Positions 42,161 to 47,454 of a stretch of DNA of 47,454 bases are shown here, piece by piece. Below the pieces are notes generated by a model that saw only the letters and a program-made list of their open reading frames with translations, ran no database searches and had not been told where the DNA came from. The stretch is taken from assembly GCA_031287845.1 (NCBI GenBank), contig JAITSI010000069.1:1-47454 (forward strand), in the 5' to 3' direction. Source of the DNA: Puniceicoccales bacterium. GTDB lineage: Bacteria; Verrucomicrobiota; Verrucomicrobiia; Opitutales; JAIRLM01. The position numbers and the translations under genes were made by a program. Position 1 is the stretch's first letter. Each line of letters opens with the position of its first letter.

Positions 42161-43405
42161 ATGCTCTTCCCCATGGCCGCCCCGGATGGTCAAATCCCCC
42201 GCCGCCACGTGCCCATCCCCGGGGAGAGCCGCTGGGATGGAATCGGTCCCCTCTGCATCCTTTTTCTAGTCCTGCTGGGAATTTCCGCCATCCACACCGC
42301 CCAGCTGGCCTCGCCGGGATCGCAGTGGCGCGGGCAGCTGATCTGGTTCTGCGCCGGGGCCGGCCTCTACGTTGCCTGCGCCCGGCTCGACTACCATTTC
42401 CTTCGCCGCCACGCGCACTGGATCTACGCCGGCGGCGTGGGGCTGCTGCTCCTCGTCTGGACGCCCCTGGGCATAGGCCGCTACGGCGCCGTGCGCTGGA
42501 TCCGCCTCCTCGGATTCCAGCTGCAGCCGGCGGAGGTGGCAAAATTTACCACCCTGGTGATGCTCTCCGCCCTGCTGGCGAGTGCCAGAATCGAGTCCCT
42601 GCGCGAGTCCCGGGCCGCGCTGCTGCGCATTCTTGCCCTCTTTTCCCTTCCCTGGCTGCTCATCTTCCTCCAGCCGGACCTGGGCTCCGCGCTCATCCTT
42701 CCCCCCGTGCTGCTGGCCCTGCTCTTCCTGTCCGGGCTGTCCGGCCGCTTCTTTCTCCTGCTCTTTGCCCTGGCCGTGGCATTCCTGGCCCTGCTCACCT
42801 GGGACATCTACCGCTACCGCAACTTTTTGGACGAAAATGGCCTGCGGCCGGACCAGCACGGCGGCCTGTACCAGGGCCATTCGCTCCTGCCCCTGAAGGA
42901 CTACCAGCGCAATCGCATCCTGGGATTCATCGCGCCGGCCGTGGTGGATCCCCGCGGGACCGGAATCAGCTGGAACCTGCGCCAGTCGCTCATCGCCGTC
43001 GGCTCGGGGGGGCTGGCGGGCAAAGGGGCAACGAACAGCAGCCAGGCCCAGCTGGGCTACCTGCCCCGGTCGGTCGCCACCAATGACTTTCTCTTCTCCG
43101 TCCTGGCCGAGGAGCGGGGCCTGCTGGGATCCCTGTGCGGGCTTTCCCTGCTCACGACTCTGATCATCAATGATTTGCGCATTGCCGCCGCCGCCCGCGA
43201 CCGCTTTGGCCGCCACCTCGCCGCCGGAATTGCCATCTTTTTGCTCATGCACGTGGCGGTGAACATGGGCATGACCCTGGGACTCATGCCGATCACGGGG
43301 GTCCCCCTTCCCTTTCTCAGCTACGGCGGTTCCTTCCTGGTTGTGTGCTGCGTCCTGCAGGGGGTCGTGCAGAGCATCTACCACCGCCGGCGTAATCTGT
43401 GCTGA
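42161..43405 (+). CDS. rodA: RodA, SEDS-family peptidoglycan glycosyltransferase
   Basis: Polymerises lipid II for cell elongation with a class B penicillin-binding protein; inner membrane. About 414 residues with 9-10 hydrophobic helices. Family motifs: GAVRWIRLLGFQLQPAEVAK, FLQPDLGSALILPP, QRNRILGFIAP, VVDPRGTGISWNLRQSLIAVGSGG (the Asp in DPRG), RSVATNDFLFSVLAEERGLLG (second conserved Asp), and GLMPITGVPLPFLSYGGSF. The VTGVPLPFLSYGG-type ending and length fit RodA better than FtsW. The start is ATG 42161 or 42173; the frame is open further upstream but would run through tRNA-Thr. It diverges from the tuf operon. Presence of RodA means peptidoglycan-based rod growth or its relic. Confidence 0.9.
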   Translation: MLFPMAAPDGQIPRRHVPIPGESRWDGIGPLCILFLVLLGISAIHTAQLASPGSQWRGQLIWFCAGAGLYVACARLDYHFLRRHAHWIYAGGVGLLLLVWTPLGIGRYGAVRWIRLLGFQLQPAEVAKFTTLVMLSALLASARIESLRESRAALLRILALFSLPWLLIFLQPDLGSALILPPVLLALLFLSGLSGRFFLLLFALAVAFLALLTWDIYRYRNFLDENGLRPDQHGGLYQGHSLLPLKDYQRNRILGFIAPAVVDPRGTGISWNLRQSLIAVGSGGLAGKGATNSSQAQLGYLPRSVATNDFLFSVLAEERGLLGSLCGLSLLTTLIINDLRIAAAARDRFGRHLAAGIAIFLLMHVAVNMGMTLGLMPITGVPLPFLSYGGSFLVVCCVLQGVVQSIYHRRRNLC

Positions 43406-43408
43406 GCG

Positions 43409-43453
43409 GCGCCGGGGGAAAGCAAAGCGCCTCTTCCTGGACCGTCCCGGCGC
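43409..43453 (+). terminator. Possible hairpin after rodA
   Basis: GCGCCGGG at 43409-43416 and CCCGGCGC at 43446-43453 are perfect inverted repeats separated by about 30 bases, starting 4 bp after the rodA stop codon. No T tract follows, so it would not be a classical intrinsic terminator. Confidence 0.3.
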
Positions 43454-43504
43454 ACGGCGTGCCGTAGTGCTACTCATCCGGGCGAAGCGACGCCGGGGCC
43501 AGGG

Positions 43505-43996
43505 TCAGGATCCGTAAACCCGGTCCGCCGGTTGGCGGTGGGGCTGCGCCCCTCTGGGAGGTCTCAAAGGGGGCTGCCGCGCCCCTTTGCCAATCCCTCG
43601 CCCACGGAGTGCCGTAGCATCGATAATCGGGGGAAGCGAAGCTGGGGGCAAAGCCCCCAAAAGGGCCTGGCCGGCCCCCGAGGCCCCCTCGCTTCGCTCG
43701 GGACGCCGGCCGGCCGGGCGCTGCGGACGGTTCCATCCAAGGCTGGCGGGCCGGCCCAACCCCAGGAGATGATAGAATAAGGTGCTGGGCGATGCTTCTG
43801 CCATGGCAGATGCCATGGGCAGCGCGCAGGTCGCCCCGCGTAGCCTTTTTGCCATCAGGGCCGGCCCGCGGCACTGCCCGCTCCGCCGGGCAGCGCCCGT
43901 GAAAGGCCTTTCCCTCAAGAAGTCAAGCTCCTGCACAACAGGTCCCTATCGGTCACTTTTTCAGGTGGAGGTGGAATGCGGTTTGACGAGTCCTGA
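43505..43996 (-). repeat. MITE-like interspersed repeat, copy 5 (long form)
   Basis: The left end TCAGGATCCGTAAACCCGG starts at 43505; the right end CGGTTTGACGAGTCCTGA ends at 43996, preceded by CAGGTGGAGGTGGAA, the complement of the TTCCACCTCC end of copies 2 and 4. About 492 bp. It carries the hairpin GGGGGCAAAGCCCCC, CATCGATAATCGGGGGAAGC, and the internal segment shared with copy 2 (CCAGGAGATGATAGAATAAG). The right end abuts a remnant of the phosphatase tandem unit. Confidence 0.85.
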
Positions 43997-43998
43997 GC

Positions 43999-44065
43999 CT
44001 AGTCAAGAAAACCGTTTTGGCAAGGATTTTTTTTCGGTTGGTGAATTGCCGAACTCTCTAATTTT
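43999..44065 (-). pseudogene. Remnant of a third phosphatase tandem unit
   Basis: Downstream of the first phosphatase gene, the minus strand reads AGAAAATTAGAGAGTT ... AAAATCCTTGCCAAAACGGTTTTCTTG. The same stretch occurs between the two phosphatase genes (about 45905-45965: GGAAAGTTGCTCAATT ... AAAATCCTTGCCAAAGCAG). The similarity stops within a few bases of the right end of repeat copy 5. A third unit therefore once followed, and has been replaced or cut by the repeat. Confidence 0.5.
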
Positions 44066-46030
44066 CTAGTGTTGGGTTTGTGTCCCGGCGTTTGGTGTCC
44101 TGGCGCGGTATTCCGCATAGTCCGCATAGCTTGGAAATTGGTGGGATCCGTATCCATAGACGGCGCGGGCGTTAAAGCCATTTTGCATAATGCGGCACAG
44201 CACCCAGCTCAGGTTGACCTTGCCGTCGATGATCATCTCATTTTGCCTAGCATCGTTATAGTCGCAGACCCATCCCAGTTTTTCGCAGGCGCTTGCCACC
44301 CGGTCGATATCGCGATAGATCAGAAAGGATGGGGAGCGGCCGGCGCCGGAATTGCAGTGGGCAAGCAGGCAGACCGGTTCATTGGGTCGGCCTGACAATG
44401 TGGCGACCTGTGCCTCGATTCGCTTGTAGGCATCTAATAGGGCCTGAGCCGATGCCGGCGCCAGTGCTCCATTATCTGACCAATTGGCAATGCGCAGCCG
44501 GTAAAAGATGTTCTTTTTTTTGTTTTTGTTCAGGCAAAAACTTTGCAAGCCGAGGGCGAGTTCAGAGGAATATTCCCGGTTTTGATTTCCCAAATCGTCG
44601 TATCGCACCATTTTTATGGGTATCTTTTCTAGCGGACCCACGTGTTCGACATTCGTAATTACGCCATTTTCCGGAGTGGGATTATTGAAGTATTTGTTTT
44701 CTTCATTGAATAGCACTATTTCGGAATATTTATCAGTATTTTCCCATGCCAATGGATAGTCTATTCCGTCGGAACTCATATCCGCGATGATTAAATTTTT
44801 TCCATTGAATTCCTCGCCCAAGGCCTCGCAAAATGCTGTCTGCGTCGGCATGTAACGTCCATCGAGATACAGCGGATGAGAGCAAACATAGCTTTCCTTT
44901 GTAATTTGCGAAATGTCGCCCCAGATAGTTTGTTCATTGGTGAGGGATTTGTTGGGACCATCATTAAAAAACGCAAGGAGCTCCGTATTTGGGAGAAACA
45001 AATTTTGCTTCTGAAATACGCTCTTGTTGGTACTTGTTGCAATAACCAGTGGGGTAGCTTTGATCTTAGATCTCTCGGTGACACATTGCACATTGTGCTG
45101 TTTCAGTGAGTATTTTTCCAGTGCATTCGGAATCTTCTCGGTTGGGCACACGGCATGGAAATCAATTTTTTCTAGGCCATTGCTGTCCACGGGGAAGTCG
45201 TTCCCGAACATTCCGAGTAAAAGTTCCTTTACATTTTGCTCGGTTGGCGTTTCTGTTTCCGACAGTTGGGTGCTGATTTTGGCGGACGCGGGAAAGTGGA
45301 TCACAGTTTTCGCAGGAGAAATTTCCGGAGATGGCAATGGGGGAGTTTGGTGAGAGGTTTGAGAAGAGGTTTGCGAAGAGATTTGAGAAGAAATTTCAGA
45401 GGAGGTTGTGGAAGAGGTCGATGATGAGAATTTAGATGAAAGTTCGGATGGGGGCTCGGGGAGTGTTAAGCTTTGGACTTTAGGGGGAGCCATGGGAGAG
45501 GTTTGGGAAGAAACTGTGGCGATGGGGACGCTTGGCTGAGACGTGTCCGTAGTTTGATTGTTCTCCTGTGACGGAGGAGTTGGAATGAGCTTAGTGTGCG
45601 TACTGTGGCCTTTCCGGAGGCAGGTGCAAAGGATAAGCACTCCAATGGAGCCGATGGCCAGCGCGGCCAACGGAACGGCGAGAAAAACCAATGGGAATGG
45701 CAAAAATATGACCATAACGGCGGCGCCGGCCAGGGCCAGCAATGAGATTGTCAGACAGGTGGTAAAAAGAACGGGACAAATCCCGGTGGTCTTACAAGTC
45801 TGAAGCTTGCATGGCGGAATAACGATTTTTTCGACTGAAATATTCTGTGTCTCTGATTTCAAAACATTTTTCTCGTTCAGTTCCACGCGGTCAAACTGGG
45901 CAAGGGAACTGCTTTGGCAAGGATTTTCTTCGACTGGGAAATTGAGCAACTTTCCAGCTTCGGCGTCGGGTTTATGGCGTAGTATTTTGCCCCTCGGATT
46001 GTCCGGCACGGTACTCCGCATAGTCGGCAT
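44066..46030 (-). CDS. Inc-like membrane protein with tyrosine phosphatase domain (paralogue A)
   Basis: Likely secreted or host-directed protein tyrosine phosphatase. Order, counted from the ATG at 46030: residues 85-138 form two hydrophobic helices with a very short turn (bilobed, as in chlamydial inclusion membrane proteins); about 150-270 is a Ser/Thr/Pro-rich linker with an SSxISSQ-like repeat; the remainder is a PTP-like domain with NWSDNGAL (WPD-loop equivalent, Asp519) and the CX5R loop AHCNSGAGRS (Cys559). It is about 80 percent alike to paralogue B over the last 120 residues. The true start is probably downstream of 46030, since that ATG lies inside the 3' end of paralogue B; GTG 45886 or TTG 45862 are candidates. 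AT-richer than the core genes. The target is unknown. Confidence 0.6.
   Translation of the reverse strand: MPTMRSTVPDNPRGKILRHKPDAEAGKLLNFPVEENPCQSSSLAQFDRVELNEKNVLKSETQNISVEKIVIPPCKLQTCKTTGICPVLFTTCLTISLLALAGAAVMVIFLPFPLVFLAVPLAALAIGSIGVLILCTCLRKGHSTHTKLIPTPPSQENNQTTDTSQPSVPIATVSSQTSPMAPPKVQSLTLPEPPSELSSKFSSSTSSTTSSEISSQISSQTSSQTSHQTPPLPSPEISPAKTVIHFPASAKISTQLSETETPTEQNVKELLLGMFGNDFPVDSNGLEKIDFHAVCPTEKIPNALEKYSLKQHNVQCVTERSKIKATPLVIATSTNKSVFQKQNLFLPNTELLAFFNDGPNKSLTNEQTIWGDISQITKESYVCSHPLYLDGRYMPTQTAFCEALGEEFNGKNLIIADMSSDGIDYPLAWENTDKYSEIVLFNEENKYFNNPTPENGVITNVEHVGPLEKIPIKMVRYDDLGNQNREYSSELALGLQSFCLNKNKKKNIFYRLRIANWSDNGALAPASAQALLDAYKRIEAQVATLSGRPNEPVCLLAHCNSGAGRSPSFLIYRDIDRVASACEKLGWVCDYNDARQNEMIIDGKVNLSWVLCRIMQNGFNARAVYGYGSHQFPSYADYAEYRARTPNAGTQTQH
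45345..45420 (-). repeat. Coding micro-repeat in the phosphatase linker
   Basis: Imperfect tandem units of about 12 bp (plus strand GAGAAGAGGTTT, GCGAAGAGATTT, GAGAAGAAATTT) encode the SSEISSQISSQTSSQTS part of the linker in paralogue A. Paralogue B lacks the linker entirely. Unit number is likely to vary between strains. Confidence 0.6.
45615..45863 (-). repeat. 249-bp near-identical duplication, copy in paralogue A
   Basis: Matches 47206-47454 with six mismatches counted by eye. It encodes the N-terminal LKSETQNISVEKIVIPPCKL start and the double hydrophobic segment. The match to the other copy continues to the end of the window, so its full length is unknown. Confidence 0.9.
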
Positions 46031-47454
46031 AGCTTAGGAATTGATTGCGTCCGCATCCATAGACGGAGCGGGCGTTGATACCGTTTTGCAGAATGCGGCA
46101 CAGCACCCAGCTCAGATTGACCTTGCTCTCGACAAGCATTTGATTCTGCTTGCTATCGTCGTAGGTGCAGGCCCATCCCAGCTTTTCACAGGCACTTGCC
46201 ACCCGGTCGATGTCGCGATAGATAAGAAAGGAAGGGGAACGGCCGGCGCCGGAATCGCAGTGGGCAAGCAGGTAAACCGGTTCCTGCGGCCGGCCTGACA
46301 ATTCGGCGACCCTTGCCTCAAACCACTTGTAGCTATCTATGATAGCCTGGGCCGATTCTCCGATTGGCGCTCCTCCGTCGGGCCAATTTTTAATGCGTAG
46401 CTGGTAGAACGTGTTCATTTTTCCATTCCTAATTTTCAGTTGAAAACTTTGCAGGGTAAAAGCGAGGGATGCATTGATGCTATTTATCTCTCCATTTTTT
46501 TCTAGCATGACTGTTTCCTGCTCTACTGTTGTAGTCCTTTTTTGGACGTTCGTGACCATGCCATTCGCTGGGAAAAATGGTTCGAATTCGCTGTCGATGC
46601 GGTCATTTTCCCAATCGAATAGATAATTTTCATTGCCCGAGCTCATGTCCACGATGATTAGGTTTTTTCCGTCGAACTCCTCGTGCAGGGCCTCGCAAAA
46701 TGCCCTCTTTGACGGCATATCCTGCCGTTTTGCAAGGAGACATGCTGGGCTTGGGCAAACATAGGAGGTTGCGGTGATTTGCGAAATGTCGCCCCAGATG
46801 GTTTCTTTGTTAACCGAAGCGCAATTCTCTCGGTTCCAAACATTTGTATCCCGCATCCATAGACGATTCCACTGCGCCTGCGGGACGAATACATTTTTTT
46901 GCCGATATACACTCCTTTTGCTGTGCGTTGCAAAGGTCAATATGCCAAATGGTGATTGGGCGGCGAGAATTTTTACGCCGTGCCGTTTCCGCGAATACTG
47001 TGCCAGTGCCGCCGGCAACCCGTCATCGCTTATGTTATTAAAATCAATTTTGCCCAACTTGCTGCCGTCCACGGGAAAGTTTTCCCCGAACAATAGCTGC
47101 AAAAGTGTCTTTACATTTTCATTGGTTGGACTTTCTATTTCTGACAGTGAAGCATGGATTTCAGCTAGTACGGAAGGGGGAATTTTGTAAGAATTTTTGG
47201 TGTTTCGGAGGCAGGTGTAAAGGATAAACAGTCCAATGGAGCCGATGGCCAGCGCGGCCAACGGAACGGCGAGAAAAACCCATGGGAATGGCAAAAATAT
47301 GACCATAACGACGGCGCCGGCCAGGGCCAGCAATGAGATTATCAGACAGGTGGTAAAAAGAACGGGACAAATCCCGGTGGTCTTACAAGTCTGAAGCTTG
47401 CATGGCGGAATAACGATTTTTTCGACTGAAATATTCTGTGTCTCTGATTTCAAA
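45972..47454 (-). CDS. Inc-like membrane protein with tyrosine phosphatase domain (paralogue B, 5' partial)
   Basis: Runs off the right edge, so the N-terminus is not seen; 494 codons are present. Double hydrophobic segment at about residues 29-82 of the visible part, almost identical to paralogue A, then directly (without the Ser-rich linker) the phosphatase part: KNWPDGGAP, a canonical WPD loop with Asp359, and AHCDSGAGRS with Cys399 and the CX5R arginine. The end (VNLSWVLCRILQNGINARSV ... YADYAEYRA) matches paralogue A. By the family, Cys forms the phospho-intermediate and the WPD Asp is the general acid, so this copy looks catalytically complete. The stop codon lies within the upstream extension of paralogue A, showing a head-to-tail tandem. 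Confidence 0.65.
   Translation of the reverse strand, partial: LKSETQNISVEKIVIPPCKLQTCKTTGICPVLFTTCLIISLLALAGAVVMVIFLPFPWVFLAVPLAALAIGSIGLFILYTCLRNTKNSYKIPPSVLAEIHASLSEIESPTNENVKTLLQLLFGENFPVDGSKLGKIDFNNISDDGLPAALAQYSRKRHGVKILAAQSPFGILTFATHSKRSVYRQKNVFVPQAQWNRLWMRDTNVWNRENCASVNKETIWGDISQITATSYVCPSPACLLAKRQDMPSKRAFCEALHEEFDGKNLIIVDMSSGNENYLFDWENDRIDSEFEPFFPANGMVTNVQKRTTTVEQETVMLEKNGEINSINASLAFTLQSFQLKIRNGKMNTFYQLRIKNWPDGGAPIGESAQAIIDSYKWFEARVAELSGRPQEPVYLLAHCDSGAGRSPSFLIYRDIDRVASACEKLGWACTYDDSKQNQMLVESKVNLSWVLCRILQNGINARSVYGCGRNQFLSYADYAEYRAGQSEGQNTTP
47206..47454 (-). repeat. 249-bp near-identical duplication, copy in paralogue B
   Basis: Partner of 45615-45863, offset by 1591 bp. Both encode the same start of the protein and its double hydrophobic segment. 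The sequence ends at the window edge still matching. Confidence 0.9.

Noticed and set aside
43470..43936. Similar frames within several repeat copies (MPRAGPDGxKATRGDLRAA type) as a possible protein family
   Set aside because: The similarity follows from the DNA repeat; frames end differently between copies, starts are not conserved, and no ribosome-binding site fits.

Overview
The window is a GC-rich bacterial chromosome segment. Its core is one almost uninterrupted block on the minus strand, from about 42.0 kb down to 10.1 kb, holding the translation and transcription genes: tRNA-Thr, tuf, tRNA-Trp, secE, nusG, rplK, rplA, rplJ, rplL, rpoB, rpoC, rpsL, rpsG, fusA, rpsJ, the S10 and spc clusters (rplC to rplO), secY, map, rpsM, rpsK, rpsD, rpoA, rplQ, then hup, ispF and ispE. 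Most spacers are under 30 bp and many genes overlap as ATGA. rpmD, adk, infA and rpmJ are absent from their usual places. The map-rpsM-rpsK-rpsD-rpoA order, a protein arginine kinase (McsB), a mixture of LPS export (LptB) and RodA, and an EF-Tu with a peculiar switch I suggest the PVC superphylum. I favour Verrucomicrobiota (Opitutae-like) over Chlamydiae, but that is an inference without a database search.

Layout. 1-1342: copies of an interspersed repeat, then the leader of rng (RNase E/G, 1343-3028, plus). 3032-5804: a large AT-richer gene for a proline-rich protein with a PI3/4-kinase-like catalytic core, sandwiched between two oppositely oriented repeat copies. 5839-6672 (minus): family 4 type uracil-DNA glycosylase. 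6860-8649 (plus): mcsB-lptB with overlapping stop and start. 8655-10114: truncated repeat copy with a C15 tract, a SocA/Panacea-type antitoxin gene, a probably frameshifted partner, and a non-coding stretch. 10115-42022 (minus): the ribosomal/RNA polymerase superoperon. 42161-43405 (plus): rodA. 43505-43996: another full repeat copy. 44066-47454 (minus): two tandem paralogues for proteins with a two-helix hydrophobic hairpin (as in chlamydial Inc proteins) joined to a eukaryotic-like protein tyrosine phosphatase domain; the second runs off the window edge.

How it fits together. Housekeeping genes are intact and tightly packed. Accessory genes (putative effector kinase, tandem phosphatases, toxin-antitoxin remnant) sit only at the edges of the housekeeping blocks and are bordered by a roughly 320-490 bp repeat with terminal inverted repeats (TCAGGACCCGTAAAACC). 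The repeat has no convincing gene and resembles a MITE. The kinase and phosphatases look like host-directed effectors, so a host-associated, possibly intracellular bacterium is likely. The most notable items are the tandem Inc-like phosphatases, the kinase framed by inverted repeats, the repeat family itself, and several unusual core proteins: EF-Tu switch I, a beta-prime subunit lacking its second zinc site, McsB without the CPTN motif, and SecY with an extra C-terminal hydrophobic segment.
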